Shown: positions 25,463 through 34,939, numbered from the stretch's first letter. The stretch is 64,000 nt of DNA from Sulfopaludibacter sp035551455 (GCA_035551455.1 DASZMZ010000319.1:28456-92455), one strand, 5' to 3'. Notes: generated from the sequence alone by a model not told the origin. Made by a program: numbers and translations.

Positions 25463-26647
25463 CTAGCGGAAATTCAAAGTAATCGTCACCGATACGGGCC
25501 GGGTAGTGCTAGTAGGCACGACGTAAGGGGCGCTCTGCTTGTCGGCGACCTTGCGCGCGGACTTCGCTTCTACCGGAGCGGTGCGCGCGAACTGGACCTT
25601 CAGGATACGCTGGCCTGCGGGGCTGCCGATGATGATGGGACTCTCCAGCTTCTTCAGCCGTTCGACCGGAACAGCCGTGAGAAGCGGCGTGTCGCCGTCG
25701 GACAGGGAGACGAATCCATCGTCATCGGGTATCAGTTGGACCTTGACGACATCGCCGGCGCGCAACTGTCCGGGATCCACTTCCGCGAAATCGCCGCCAT
25801 CACGCTGGCGGAGCACCGCCCATTTCACGTCCAGATTGACGGCGAGGCGCTTCACGGCGAGAGCCTGGCCGAGTTGGAGTGAATTGAACTGGGCCGGCAG
25901 GTCCTTGGCTTGAGTCTGATTCTGGACTTGGCCCATGGATTGAGACTGGGCAGCGGGAGGCCCAGCAGGAGCCGCAGCGGCAGCTTTTTGATCGCGCAGG
26001 TTCGGCTCATTCTGGGGCGGAATGGGTTTGCCGAGGGTCGCTTCGGCGTTGGCCCGTTCCAATGCGGCTGCCGGTTCGGCCGCTCGAACCGGGGCCGCGG
26101 CCGGGAGCGCCACAGGGGGAGGCGGGGGCGCAGGCGCAGGCTGCGGAAGGGGAGTAGCCACGTCCTTCTTGGCGTTCAATGCATCCTGAACCGGCGCGCC
26201 GTCGAGTACCGTCCCGAGTGGCTTTGTCTTCGGAGCCGGCCGAGGCAAAGCCTTCTCCACGACCAGCGGAGGCGTCGAAGGGAGCGGCGGAGCCGGATCC
26301 ACGTGAGCAACCAGGAGCGGCGCCGGCGGGAGCGGCTTCTCACGAGTCACGAAGATGCCGACCGCGACCAGTGCGGCAGTTGCCGCCACCAGCGTTCCGG
26401 GAATCCAGAATCGCTTGTACCAGGGAACGGGCACATCCTCGATCGACGCCAGCAATTGCGCGCGCGCCGCCGGATCCCGCAGCAGATCGTGAAGGGGCTG
26501 TTCCACCGCCAGCGCGTCGAAGACCTCCTGATCGGTGAGCGCCGCTTCGAACAGTGCTTGCTGCTCTTCGGGCGTGAGGGTGCCGGTGGCATATCCGCCC
26601 AACAACTTGCGGATGGTGTCGCTGTCGAAATTCGGCCGGTCCGTCAT
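25463..26647 (-). CDS. Membrane-anchored anti-sigma-like protein with proline-rich periplasmic region
   Basis: The 394-residue protein has a helical N-terminal cytosolic segment (residues 1-75; LLGGYATGTLTPEEQQALFEAAL) of the type found in anti-sigma factors but without the zinc HxxxCxxC. One membrane helix follows at about 80-100, then a long Pro/Ala-rich region and a C-terminal beta-rich domain. The ATG at 26647 overlaps the sigma-factor stop (ATGA), so it is co-translated with the sigma gene, which supports an anti-sigma or sensor role. Many acidobacterial genomes carry this pair; its signal is unknown. Confidence 0.7.
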   Translation of the reverse strand: MTDRPNFDSDTIRKLLGGYATGTLTPEEQQALFEAALTDQEVFDALAVEQPLHDLLRDPAARAQLLASIEDVPVPWYKRFWIPGTLVAATAALVAVGIFVTREKPLPPAPLLVAHVDPAPPLPSTPPLVVEKALPRPAPKTKPLGTVLDGAPVQDALNAKKDVATPLPQPAPAPPPPPVALPAAAPVRAAEPAAALERANAEATLGKPIPPQNEPNLRDQKAAAAAPAGPPAAQSQSMGQVQNQTQAKDLPAQFNSLQLGQALAVKRLAVNLDVKWAVLRQRDGGDFAEVDPGQLRAGDVVKVQLIPDDDGFVSLSDGDTPLLTAVPVERLKKLESPIIIGSPAGQRILKVQFARTAPVEAKSARKVADKQSAPYVVPTSTTRPVSVTITLNFR

Positions 26648-27174
26648 TCGCTTCGCTGCTCCCAATCGCCACCCATCAATTCCAGAAGGTTCTTGCGGCA
26701 ACGATGATCCCAGGTGTATACGGTGTTGAGCGCGGAGGCGCCCATGATCTTCTGGATCTCCGGAAACGTCTTCCCCTGTAGTTTGAGACGGATCAACTGG
26801 CGGCAGCGTTCTCCCAAACGGGAGATGGCCGCCTGCAGCCGCTCCAACATCTCCTTCCGTTCCAGGGCATCGGCCGGATTCGCTTTGAGGTCCGGCAGCG
26901 GAATATCCGTGATGGAGACTTGCGAATACTCCCCGCGCCGGACAGCTTTCCGGCGCAAACTCATGATTTTAAACCTCACGATCTGCAGCGAAAGCGGGAG
27001 CAGATCTTCCGGCCGCTCCAGGTGCGCGTACTTCTCATGCAGTAGCATGAGCACCTCCTGGGCCAGGTCTTCGGCGACATCCCTCGATAAATGAGATGCC
27101 GCGAACAGTACAATCCTTTCACGGAGTTTGGCCAGCACCTGTTCGCGTTCCACGTTCTGTCGAAATGATATCAC
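26644..27174 (-). CDS. ECF-type RNA polymerase sigma factor
   Basis: The 176-residue protein has region 2 (VAEDLAQEVLMLLHEKYAHL, IVRFKIMSLRRK) and region 4 (LGERCRQLIRLKLQGKTFPEIQKIM, TVYTWDHRCRKNLLEL). It would direct RNA polymerase to a small regulon, probably held in check by the overlapping membrane protein downstream. The frame opens with GTG at 27174, which overlaps the end of the glycosyltransferase gene by 56 bp; a start at a second GTG (27153) is also possible. The overlap suggests compact, possibly coupled expression. Confidence 0.85.
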   Translation of the reverse strand: MISFRQNVEREQVLAKLRERIVLFAASHLSRDVAEDLAQEVLMLLHEKYAHLERPEDLLPLSLQIVRFKIMSLRRKAVRRGEYSQVSITDIPLPDLKANPADALERKEMLERLQAAISRLGERCRQLIRLKLQGKTFPEIQKIMGASALNTVYTWDHRCRKNLLELMGGDWEQRSE

Positions 27175-28204
27175 CGCACTGCGCGGCCTTTAGGAACAGT
27201 TGGGCGACTCGTGGGGCGGCGAACTGCTCCACGCACATCGCTCCCGTGCGGGATTGGGCGAGGCGAACTGCGGCGGAGTCAGAGAGACTCCGGATCCCTG
27301 CGGCGAGGGCCTCAGCGTTGTCCGGTTCAACCAGCGTGGCATGCGGCGCCACTTCGGGAATGGCTGCGGCGCGCGCGGCCACAATCGGCTTGCCGGCCGC
27401 CATGGCCTCTAACAGGACGATGCCGAAACCTTCCTGCCGGCTGGGGAGGCAGAATACCGTGGCGCGGTTGTACTCGGCAGCCAGATCCGAGCGTGAGACA
27501 TCGCCGAGCCAGACGACCGTTCCCGCCAGTCCCAAGCTCTGCGACAACGTTTGTAGCTCGGCCGTGCAAGGGCCGCCGCCGGCAATCCGCACTTGCAGAC
27601 CAGGAATCCGAGGACGCAAAATGGCGGCAGCCCGCAGTAGAATGTCGATCCTCTTTCGCCGGTAGTGGCGGCCGACGAAGAGCACGGTGAAAGGCCCGTC
27701 CGACGAACCGCTCGACCCTAACAGCCGCCGCCATTCGACCAGATCGATCAACTCCGGCACGACCGTCGGCGCCGTCGCCATCCCGTAGAGTTCCTGCGCC
27801 CGTTGGGCAGAGTACCGGCTGGTGACCAGGACCCGTTCGGCGCGATGCACCTGCAGCTTTTCGCAGCCCGCCTGGAATGCCATGGTCCGCCTCGTCATGC
27901 CCCGCTCGAACAGGACCTCGTCCGCGATCACGCCTTTGAGAGCCGCCACATACCGCGGACCTCCGGCGATGCGGTAGCCGTCCATGTCGAAGCCCACGGT
28001 GAGATCGAAATCGTCCGAGCGACGCAGCGAACGGTTGAACAGGACTCGTTGCAGTGTGTAGACCGGCAGACTGCGGCGGGGTGTTTCGAAATCGACCGGG
28101 TGGCCCAGCGATTCCAGCGCGCGCGCCAGCACGTGCATTCCGACGTACGTGCCGCTACCACGGCGAATGTCGAGCGGAGTCGAGGTGAGGAAACGGATGC
28201 GCAC
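27119..28204 (-). CDS. Glycosyltransferase family 4
   Basis: The 361-residue GT-B enzyme has an N-terminal acceptor domain (FLTSTPLDIRRGSGTYVG) and a C-terminal nucleotide-sugar domain. The latter shows FVGRHYRRKRIDILLRA, GGGPCTAEL, WLGDVSRSDL and the EGFGIVLLEAMAAGKP motif with the two donor-binding Glu residues. It transfers a hexose-like sugar from a nucleotide donor; acceptor unknown, presumably a surface polysaccharide or glycolipid. It starts with GTG at 28204 without a clear ribosome site and is divergent from queC across 45 bp. Confidence 0.88.
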   Translation of the reverse strand: MRIRFLTSTPLDIRRGSGTYVGMHVLARALESLGHPVDFETPRRSLPVYTLQRVLFNRSLRRSDDFDLTVGFDMDGYRIAGGPRYVAALKGVIADEVLFERGMTRRTMAFQAGCEKLQVHRAERVLVTSRYSAQRAQELYGMATAPTVVPELIDLVEWRRLLGSSGSSDGPFTVLFVGRHYRRKRIDILLRAAAILRPRIPGLQVRIAGGGPCTAELQTLSQSLGLAGTVVWLGDVSRSDLAAEYNRATVFCLPSRQEGFGIVLLEAMAAGKPIVAARAAAIPEVAPHATLVEPDNAEALAAGIRSLSDSAAVRLAQSRTGAMCVEQFAAPRVAQLFLKAAQCGDIISTERGTRTGAGQTP

Positions 28205-28249
28205 GCGGGCGGCCTACGGCAAACGTATCATAGATGAAAGGACTGATTG

Positions 28250-28930
28250 GTGTCTTCTTCTAAGAAAGCGGTATGCCTGCTCAGCGGAGGGCTGGATTCC
28301 TCCACGTGCCTGGCCCTGGCGCGTCAGCAGGGTTTCGAGTGTTACGCGCTCTCCTTCGACTATGGGCAGCGCCACCTGTTTGAGCTGGAGGCGGCGGCGC
28401 GCGTGGCGGCGCATTTCGGGGCGGCGCGCCACATGACGGCGAAGATCGGGCTCGACGCGTTCGGCGGTTCGGCCCTGACGGCGGATATCGCGGTGCCGAA
28501 ATCGCGCAGCGCCTCGGACATGGGCCACGGTATTCCGATCACCTACGTGCCGGCGCGGAATACGATATTTCTGTCCTTCGCATTGGCTTGGGCGGAGGTG
28601 TTGGAGAGTTCCGACGTCTTCATCGGGGTCAACGCGCTGGACTACTCGGGCTATCCGGATTGCCGGCCCGAATTCATCGAGGCGTATGAACGCATGGCCA
28701 ATCTGGCCACCAAGGCCGGCGTGGAAGGCCGCACGCACCTGAAGATCCACACGCCGCTGCTGCAATTGAGTAAGGCGGCCATCGTCAAGCTGGCGCAGGA
28801 ACTGAACGTGCCGTTCGGGCTGACGCATAGCTGCTACGATCCGGCTCCCGACGGCGCCGCCTGCGGCGAGTGCGACGCCTGCCTGTTGCGGCGCAAAGGC
28901 TTCGAAGAGGCGGGCATTGAAGATCGCTGA
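28250..28930 (+). CDS. queC: 7-cyano-7-deazaguanine synthase QueC
   Basis: The 226-residue ATP-pyrophosphatase makes preQ0 from carboxy-deazaguanine. It has the PP-loop SGGLDS at 12-17, FDYGQRH, VPARNTIFLS, and the zinc cluster formed by HSCYDP and CGECDAC. GTG at 28250 is preferred to the TTG just before it because GAAAGGA ends 7 nt upstream. The 3' end overlaps queE by 14 bp. The product leads to queuosine in tRNA or to deazapurine DNA modification; queD and queF are not in the window. Confidence 0.97.
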   Translation: MSSSKKAVCLLSGGLDSSTCLALARQQGFECYALSFDYGQRHLFELEAAARVAAHFGAARHMTAKIGLDAFGGSALTADIAVPKSRSASDMGHGIPITYVPARNTIFLSFALAWAEVLESSDVFIGVNALDYSGYPDCRPEFIEAYERMANLATKAGVEGRTHLKIHTPLLQLSKAAIVKLAQELNVPFGLTHSCYDPAPDGAACGECDACLLRRKGFEEAGIEDR

Positions 28931-29588
28931 GCTGTTCTATTCCATTCAGGGAGAGGGCTCGCTGGTGGGAGTGCCCTCGGTCTTCATCCGCACCAGCGGC
29001 TGCAACCTGCGTTGCAGTTGGTGCGACACGCCGTACACATCTTGGCAGCCGGAAGGCACGGAGCTTTCGCTGGAACAGATCCTGGACGAAGTGAAGTCGC
29101 ATCCGGCGCGGCATGTGGTGGTGACGGGCGGCGAACCAATGATCGCACCGGACATTCTGCCGCTCACGGCGCGGCTGCGCGGGCTGGGCCTGCACATCAC
29201 CATCGAGACGGCGGGAACGGTGTTTCAGCCGGTGGAGTGCGACTTGATGAGCATCAGTCCCAAACTTTCGAACTCGACGCCGGAGGGCCGCTGGGCCACT
29301 CAGCACGACCGGCTACGGATTCAGCCGAAAGTGTTGCGCGAACTGATGGCGCGCTTCGAGTATCAACTGAAATTTGTGATTGCGCGGCCGGAAGACATGG
29401 ACGAAGTCCGCGCACTGGTGCAGGAACTGGAGGCCCCGTCGGAACGCGTGGTGCTCATGCCTGAGGGCACGGACTGCGCGCGATTGCGTGAACGCGGCAT
29501 CTGGCTGGCGGAGATCTGCAAAGAGGAGGGCTTTCGGTTCAGTCCTCGACTGCACGTGGATCTGTGGGGCAATCAGCGGGGAGTGTAG
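28917..29588 (+). CDS. queE: 7-carboxy-7-deazaguanine synthase QueE (radical SAM)
   Basis: The 223-residue radical SAM enzyme binds its 4Fe-4S cluster through Cys29, Cys33 and Cys36 (CNLRCSWC) and shows YSIQGEGSLVG at the N-terminus, VVVTGGEPM for SAM binding, and IETAGT. It contracts the pterin ring of 6-carboxytetrahydropterin to CDG, the QueC substrate. The start is TTG at 28917 inside queC, so the pair is translationally coupled. The cluster spacing is the standard CxxxCxxC. Confidence 0.95.
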   Translation: MKIAELFYSIQGEGSLVGVPSVFIRTSGCNLRCSWCDTPYTSWQPEGTELSLEQILDEVKSHPARHVVVTGGEPMIAPDILPLTARLRGLGLHITIETAGTVFQPVECDLMSISPKLSNSTPEGRWATQHDRLRIQPKVLRELMARFEYQLKFVIARPEDMDEVRALVQELEAPSERVVLMPEGTDCARLRERGIWLAEICKEEGFRFSPRLHVDLWGNQRGV

Positions 29589-29609
29589 CCGGGCGTGGTA
29601 ACTTGAGGC

Positions 29610-30557
29610 GTGGAACCGACAACCGCACTGCTTGCCGACGAACTTTATCGCAAACATCTGGAAGGCCGGAATCATCCGGAACGGCCGGAGCGCTACGACG
29701 CCGTAATGAGCGGACTGGAAAGCGCCGGACTCACGGGGCAACTCTTGCGCATTCCCTCGCGGGCGGCGACCGACGACGAGTTGCTGCTCTGTCACGCCCC
29801 GCAATACCTGGATATTGTGCGCGATGATTTCGCCGCCGGCAGTTCCCGTCTGAGCACCGGCGATACCGACATCTCGCCCACATCCCTGGAGGTGGCTCTG
29901 CAGGCCGTGGGCGGTGTGTTGAACGTGGTGGACGCGGTGGTGACGGGCGCGGCTCGCAATGCATTTTGCGTGGTGCGGCCACCCGGCCATCATGCCAATG
30001 CGAGGCGCGGGATGGGTTTCTGCCTGTTCAACAATGTGGCGATCGCGGCGCGGCACGCCCAGAAGAAGCACGGACTGGAGCGGGTGCTGATTGTGGATTG
30101 GGACGTGCATCACGGCAACGGCACGCAGGACATTTTCTACGGCGACCGGAGCGTCTTCTTCTTCAGTTCGCATCAGTGGCCGCTCTACCCGGGTACGGGA
30201 CGCGCCAATGAGACAGGTGAAAGCGCCGGCAAGGGCGCGACGATGAACTTTCCGTTCCCGGCCGGGTCGGGGCGCGCGGAGATTTTGGGCGCGGTGCAGC
30301 GGTCCCTGGTGCCGGCAATGGAGGAGTTCCGGCCGGACCTGGTGCTGGTGTCAGCGGGATTCGATTCGCGGTCCGGTGACCTGCTGGGAAGATTCACGTT
30401 GAGCGACGAAGACTTCGCCGATTTGACCCGCACGGTGATGGAGATCGCCGACCGTCACGCCGGCGGCCGGGTGGTTTCGCTGCTGGAGGGCGGTTACTCG
30501 CTCCCCGGACTGGCCAGCGCCGCAGCGGCGCATGTGGCGCAGTTGGCCAAGCGATAG
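29610..30557 (+). CDS. Histone deacetylase-family amidohydrolase (class II-like)
   Basis: The 315-residue arginase-fold protein has the catalytic His127-His128 pair in PPGHHA, zinc ligands Asp165 and His167 in DWDVHHGNG, Asp252 in SAGFDS, and GGY in LEGGYSLPG near the C-terminus. Bacterial relatives deacetylate polyamines or small-molecule amides, or regulate acetyl-CoA synthetase; the substrate here is unknown. The GTG at 29610 has GAGG directly upstream. It lies 21 bp after queE on the same strand, so co-transcription is possible though functionally unrelated. Confidence 0.92.
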   Translation: MEPTTALLADELYRKHLEGRNHPERPERYDAVMSGLESAGLTGQLLRIPSRAATDDELLLCHAPQYLDIVRDDFAAGSSRLSTGDTDISPTSLEVALQAVGGVLNVVDAVVTGAARNAFCVVRPPGHHANARRGMGFCLFNNVAIAARHAQKKHGLERVLIVDWDVHHGNGTQDIFYGDRSVFFFSSHQWPLYPGTGRANETGESAGKGATMNFPFPAGSGRAEILGAVQRSLVPAMEEFRPDLVLVSAGFDSRSGDLLGRFTLSDEDFADLTRTVMEIADRHAGGRVVSLLEGGYSLPGLASAAAAHVAQLAKR

Positions 30558-30604
30558 CGTACTCCATTAACCCTCTAAATACGCCAGTCGCTGCAAATAT
30601 CGGC

Positions 30605-30620
30605 AATTCAGACCTGAATT
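30605..30620. promoter_or_regulatory. Palindrome upstream of the CoA-dehydratase activase operon
   Basis: AATTCA (30605-30610) and TGAATT (30615-30620) form an exact inverted repeat with a 4-bp spacer, 41 bp before the activase start in a 103-bp gap. It is AT-rich against the surrounding sequence and may be an operator; no regulator is known. Confidence 0.3.
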
Positions 30621-30660
30621 ACTTGTTTTGATGACCATTTGCCTCCAGAATGGGGAGACA

Positions 30661-33600
30661 ATGGGCATCAATATCGGTCTGGATATCGGGGCTATCAGTC
30701 TGAAGCTGGCGGCCTTAGGAAATTCCGGCGATCGGCCGGTGCTGGAGGCGCTGTGCGCCGCGCATCCCGAATTCCGGATGCACGCCATGGGCGAGCGGCC
30801 GCTGGTGCTTTCGGATTACCGGCGGATTTCCGGCAGTCCGATCCAATCCACGTACGACCTGCTGCGTGAATTCTACGATACGGTTCCGGATGTGGCGGTG
30901 GAAGGCATGCGGGTGACCGGGTCGGGCAGCCGCACGATCGCCAAGGTGCTGGGGCTGTTCTTCGAGAACGAATTTAAGGCCATGGCGCGGATGCTTGGCA
31001 CCTTTTATCCCGAGGTGCGGACGGTCTTCGAGATCGGCGGCGAGAGTTCGAAGTACATCCGCCTGGAAGGCACGAGCATCCTGGATTACGACCGGTCGGG
31101 GGAATGCGCGGCGGGCACGGGCTCCTTTCTGGATCAGCAGGCGCTGCGCATGCAGTACTCAGTGGAAGATGTCGGCGAAGTGGTGTGCGGGGCGAGTTGC
31201 GCGGCGCGGATTGCGGGACGCTGTTCGGTATTCGCGAAGAGCGACATGATCCACGCGCAGCAGAAGGGCTATTCACCAGCCGAGATTCTGCGCGGATTGT
31301 GCGACGCGGTGGCGCGCAATTATAAAAGCTCGATCGTGAAGGGCCGGCCGGTGCAGGCGCCGGTGGCGCTGGTGGGCGCGGTGTCGCAGAATGCCGGCGT
31401 GACGGGCGCGCTGCGGGAAGCCTTCGGACTGAGCGAGGCCGACCTGGTGGTGCCGCCGGAATTCGCCTGGTGCGGGGCGATCGGCACGGCGATGCTGGAG
31501 GCCGAGGAGCCGCACAAACGATCGATTTTGGAGATTCATCGCTTGAACCAGCACGATTCGGGCGAGATATTGCAGGACAGCCGTCCGCTTTCGAGCGAGA
31601 ACGTGGTGCAGTTGCGCGAGCGGGTCCCGGTGTACGTGCCGGCGTCGCCAGGCGAACTAGTGCCGGCGTATCTGGGGCTCGACATCGGCTCGGTCTCGAC
31701 GAACGTGGTGGTGCTGGACGAAGCGGGCACGGTGATTCATGACGTGTATCTGCGGACGGCGGGCCGGCCGATTGAGGCGGTGCAGCGGGGACTGGCCGAG
31801 GTGGAGAAGTTGTGGGGCAGCCGGCTGCGCATTCTGGGCGTGGGCACGACCGGGTCGGGACGGGAGCTGATTGCCGAGTTTGTGGGCGCGGATGTGGTGA
31901 ACGACGAGATCACGGCGCACAAGACGGGCGCCATCCACATCAGCAGCACGCTGGGCGGCGAGCCGGTGGATACGATTTTCGAGATTGGCGGGCAGGATTC
32001 GAAATTCATTTCGATCGAGCATGGCGTGGTGGTGGACTTTGCCATGAACGAGGCTTGCGCGGCGGGGACCGGGTCGTTTCTGGAGGAGCAGGCGGAGAAA
32101 CTGGGCATCAGCATTAAGGGCGAGTTCGCCAAGCTGGCTCTCTCGTCGGCGAGCCCCACGAGGCTGGGCGAGCGGTGCACGGTGTTCATGGAGCGCGACG
32201 TCACCGGCTGGCTGCACAAGGCCGAAACGGTGCCGAATCTGGTGGCGGGGCTGGCGTATTCGATTGCGCTGAATTATCTGAATCGCGTGGTGCGGGGCCG
32301 CAAGATCGGCAACGTGATTTACTTCCAGGGCGGCACGGCATATAACGACGCGGTGACGGCGGCGTTCGCCAGCTTGCTGGGCAAGAAGATCACGGTGCCT
32401 CCGTATAACGGTGTGATGGGCGCGGTGGGCATGGCGCTGATTGCGCGCCAGTGGCAGAAGGCGACGGGGGCGGAGAGCCGCTTCCGCGGGTACGACCTGC
32501 ACAAGCTGGAACTGACCACGCGGGACTTTGTTTGCAAGGCGTGCAGCAATTTGTGCGACATGAAGGAATTCGTGATCGAAGGCCAGAAGAGCTTCTGGGG
32601 CGATAAGTGCTCCGACAAGTTCCGCAAGCCTTCGGCGACGGGCCGCAAGCCGGTCATCGAGGACCTGTTCGCGCTGCGCGAGAAACTGCTGGAAGCGCTG
32701 CCTTCGGTGAGCGGCGGAACGTTCAAAGTGGGGCTGCCGCGCGCCATGTCGATGCTGGAACGGCTGCCGTTCTGGAAGCGGTATTTTGCGGAGTTGGGTA
32801 TCGAGACGGTGCTTTCGCCGGTGACGGATCCGCGGATTTCGTCGGCGGGGATCGAAATGGCGGTGGCGCAGCCCTGCTATCCGGTGCAGGTGGCGCACGG
32901 CCATGTACAAGCGCTGGTGGAAGCCGGCGTGGATTATATTCTGATTCCGAATATGGCGGACGCGGAATCGGGCGGCGATTCCTGCGCGTCGCATTACTGT
33001 CCGTGGAATCAGACGCTGCCGTGGGTGCTGCGGTCGGCGCCGGCGCTGGAGCCGCATCAACAGAAGTTTCTGATTCCGACGCTGCATTTCCAATTAGGGC
33101 CGGAGCAGGTGAAGAAGGCGCTGGCGGAAACAATGCGGCGGCTGGGAGTGAAACGGCGCGCCAGCGATGCGGCAGTGGAAGCGGCGTATCGGACGCAGCG
33201 CGAGTTCCAGGAAAATCTTTTGGAAGCGGGTCGTTGGGCGCTGGCGAAGCTGGAAGAAGCAGGCGAGCCGGGGCTGGTGCTGGCGGGCCGGGGGTACAAC
33301 ATTTACGATCGCGGCGTGAACTGCGACATTCCGCGGAAACTGCGGCATCGATATGGCGCGAATGTAATTCCGCTGGACTTTCTGGTGACGGGTCGCGAGC
33401 CGGCAGACCCGCACGATAACATGTTCTGGGCTTCGGGACGGAAGATTTTGGAAGCGGCGCGCACCTGCGCCGCGCGGCCGAATCTGCACATGGTTTACAT
33501 CACCAACTTCAAGTGCGGCCCCGATTCTTACATCAAGCATTTTGCACGAGAGGCCGCGGGCGCTCCGCTTCTGGTGCTGCAATTCGACGGTCACGGCAAC

Positions 33601-33717
33601 GATGCCGGTTACATGACGCGCTGCGAAGCATACCTGGACAGCAAAGGAATTCTGCGATGCTACACACCATCTCCGGCACAGGAAACGCCGAGCCAGCAGC
33701 CAGCCAATATCCACTAA
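30661..33717 (+). CDS. 2-hydroxyacyl-CoA dehydratase activase-like protein, tandem BcrAD/BadFG ATPase domains + DUF2229
   Basis: The 1018-residue protein contains two ASKHA-fold ATPase domains. The first (about 1-290) has GLDIGAISLKLA, GSGSRT, IGGESSKY and CAAGTGSFL; the second (from about 336) has GLDIGSVSTNVVV, GTTGSGREL, IGGQDSKFI, CAAGTGSFLEEQA and ERCTVFMERDV. Cys residues in these segments match those binding the bridging 4Fe-4S cluster of activators. From about residue 680 a DUF2229/dehydratase-like domain follows (GLPRAMSMLERLPFW, AQPCYPVQVAHGHV, HYCPWNQTLP). Activators deliver one electron with ATP hydrolysis to start radical dehydration; this family is only distantly characterised. 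GGGGAGA precedes the ATG at 30661. Confidence 0.85.
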   Translation: MGINIGLDIGAISLKLAALGNSGDRPVLEALCAAHPEFRMHAMGERPLVLSDYRRISGSPIQSTYDLLREFYDTVPDVAVEGMRVTGSGSRTIAKVLGLFFENEFKAMARMLGTFYPEVRTVFEIGGESSKYIRLEGTSILDYDRSGECAAGTGSFLDQQALRMQYSVEDVGEVVCGASCAARIAGRCSVFAKSDMIHAQQKGYSPAEILRGLCDAVARNYKSSIVKGRPVQAPVALVGAVSQNAGVTGALREAFGLSEADLVVPPEFAWCGAIGTAMLEAEEPHKRSILEIHRLNQHDSGEILQDSRPLSSENVVQLRERVPVYVPASPGELVPAYLGLDIGSVSTNVVVLDEAGTVIHDVYLRTAGRPIEAVQRGLAEVEKLWGSRLRILGVGTTGSGRELIAEFVGADVVNDEITAHKTGAIHISSTLGGEPVDTIFEIGGQDSKFISIEHGVVVDFAMNEACAAGTGSFLEEQAEKLGISIKGEFAKLALSSASPTRLGERCTVFMERDVTGWLHKAETVPNLVAGLAYSIALNYLNRVVRGRKIGNVIYFQGGTAYNDAVTAAFASLLGKKITVPPYNGVMGAVGMALIARQWQKATGAESRFRGYDLHKLELTTRDFVCKACSNLCDMKEFVIEGQKSFWGDKCSDKFRKPSATGRKPVIEDLFALREKLLEALPSVSGGTFKVGLPRAMSMLERLPFWKRYFAELGIETVLSPVTDPRISSAGIEMAVAQPCYPVQVAHGHVQALVEAGVDYILIPNMADAESGGDSCASHYCPWNQTLPWVLRSAPALEPHQQKFLIPTLHFQLGPEQVKKALAETMRRLGVKRRASDAAVEAAYRTQREFQENLLEAGRWALAKLEEAGEPGLVLAGRGYNIYDRGVNCDIPRKLRHRYGANVIPLDFLVTGREPADPHDNMFWASGRKILEAARTCAARPNLHMVYITNFKCGPDSYIKHFAREAAGAPLLVLQFDGHGNDAGYMTRCEAYLDSKGILRCYTPSPAQETPSQQPANIH

Positions 33718-34934
33718 CGGAGAAGCGGATTTACATTCCGCCGATGGCATACGGCAGTGCGCGGGCCTTCGCCGCGGCATTTCGCGCGATCGGGCTGAAT
33801 GCGGAGCCGACTCCGCCATCGGACCATCGCACGCGCGAGTTGGGCGCCAAGTACACGTCTGGCGACGAATGTTACCCGGCCAAGGTGACGGTGGGCGATT
33901 TCATGCGGCTGCTGGAGAAGCCGGATACGGATCCGGCGCGCGTGGCCCTGTTCATGCCGACGGCAGAGGGTCCGTGCCGTTTCGGCCAATATGCGCCTTA
34001 CTTGCGGCACGTGCTGGACGCCAGCGGATACGGGTCGGTGGAAATTCTTTCGCCCACCAGCCAGAACGCGTATCAGGGATTGGGCAGTCTGGCCAAGCCT
34101 TTCGTGCGGACGGGATGGCGGGCGCTGTTGTGCGCGGATCTGCTGGAGAAGATGCAGTTAATCGCGCGGCCGTACGAGGTGCAGCGCGGCGATACCGAGG
34201 CGATTTACGAGGAGTCGCTGGGGGATCTGTGTAAGACGCTCGAAGCCACTGAGGTAGAGCCGGGCGTGCAGTTGCAGGCGCTGCGCGATTCGATGGTGCG
34301 CGGGCGGGACCGCTTCCGGAAGCTGTCGCTGAACCGGCGGAAGCTGCCGGTGATCGGGATTGTGGGTGAGATTTTCTGCCGGCTGAATACGTTCTCCAAC
34401 GAAAATCTGGTGCTGTGCCTGGAAGGGTACGGCGCCGAGGCCTGGGTCAGCGACATTGTGGAATGGATCTGGTACACGAATTCGGAGCACTTCCGTAAGC
34501 TGGAACTGGCGGGGCGCTTGTGGACGATGGAGGCGTTGGGGGCCTGGGTCCGCAAACGTGTGCAGAAGCACGACGAGCATGTTCTGGTGGCGCCGTTCGA
34601 TGAGGACTTCCGGGGTCGCGAGGAGCCGGACATTTACGAAATCCTGGAGTGCGCCCGGCCCTACCTGCCGCGCGAGGGCGCGTTTGGCGAGATGGTGCTC
34701 AACGTGGGGAAGGTAGTTTACCTGGCGAAGAAGGGGGCGGCGGGGATCATCGATATTAGTCCGTTCACTTGTATGAACGGGATTGTATGCGAGGCGATTT
34801 ATCCGCGGATCAGCCGCGACCTGGGCGGGCTACCAATTCGCAACTTCTACTTCGATGGGACGCAGAGTGACCTGGATCGCGATCTGGGGGTGTATATGGA
34901 GTTGGCGCGGAGTTATCAGAAGCGCGTAGGATAG
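33657..34934 (+). CDS. 2-hydroxyglutaryl-CoA dehydratase-like protein (COG3581-type partner of the activase)
   Basis: This 425-residue protein corresponds to the C-terminal third of the large activase fusions found as one chain in other bacteria. It has conserved YIPPMAYGSARAFAAAFRA, GDECYPAKVTVGDF, PTAEGPCRFGQYA, CLEGYGAEAWVSD, SPFTCMNG and FYFDGTQSDL segments. Cysteines in DECYPAK, GPCRFG and FTCMNG may bind an Fe-S cluster. The ATG at 33657 lies within the end of the upstream gene (61-bp overlap) behind AAAGGA, so the two are coupled. Activity is unproven. Confidence 0.8.
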   Translation: MLHTISGTGNAEPAASQYPLTEKRIYIPPMAYGSARAFAAAFRAIGLNAEPTPPSDHRTRELGAKYTSGDECYPAKVTVGDFMRLLEKPDTDPARVALFMPTAEGPCRFGQYAPYLRHVLDASGYGSVEILSPTSQNAYQGLGSLAKPFVRTGWRALLCADLLEKMQLIARPYEVQRGDTEAIYEESLGDLCKTLEATEVEPGVQLQALRDSMVRGRDRFRKLSLNRRKLPVIGIVGEIFCRLNTFSNENLVLCLEGYGAEAWVSDIVEWIWYTNSEHFRKLELAGRLWTMEALGAWVRKRVQKHDEHVLVAPFDEDFRGREEPDIYEILECARPYLPREGAFGEMVLNVGKVVYLAKKGAAGIIDISPFTCMNGIVCEAIYPRISRDLGGLPIRNFYFDGTQSDLDRDLGVYMELARSYQKRVG

Positions 34935-34939
34935 GCCCA

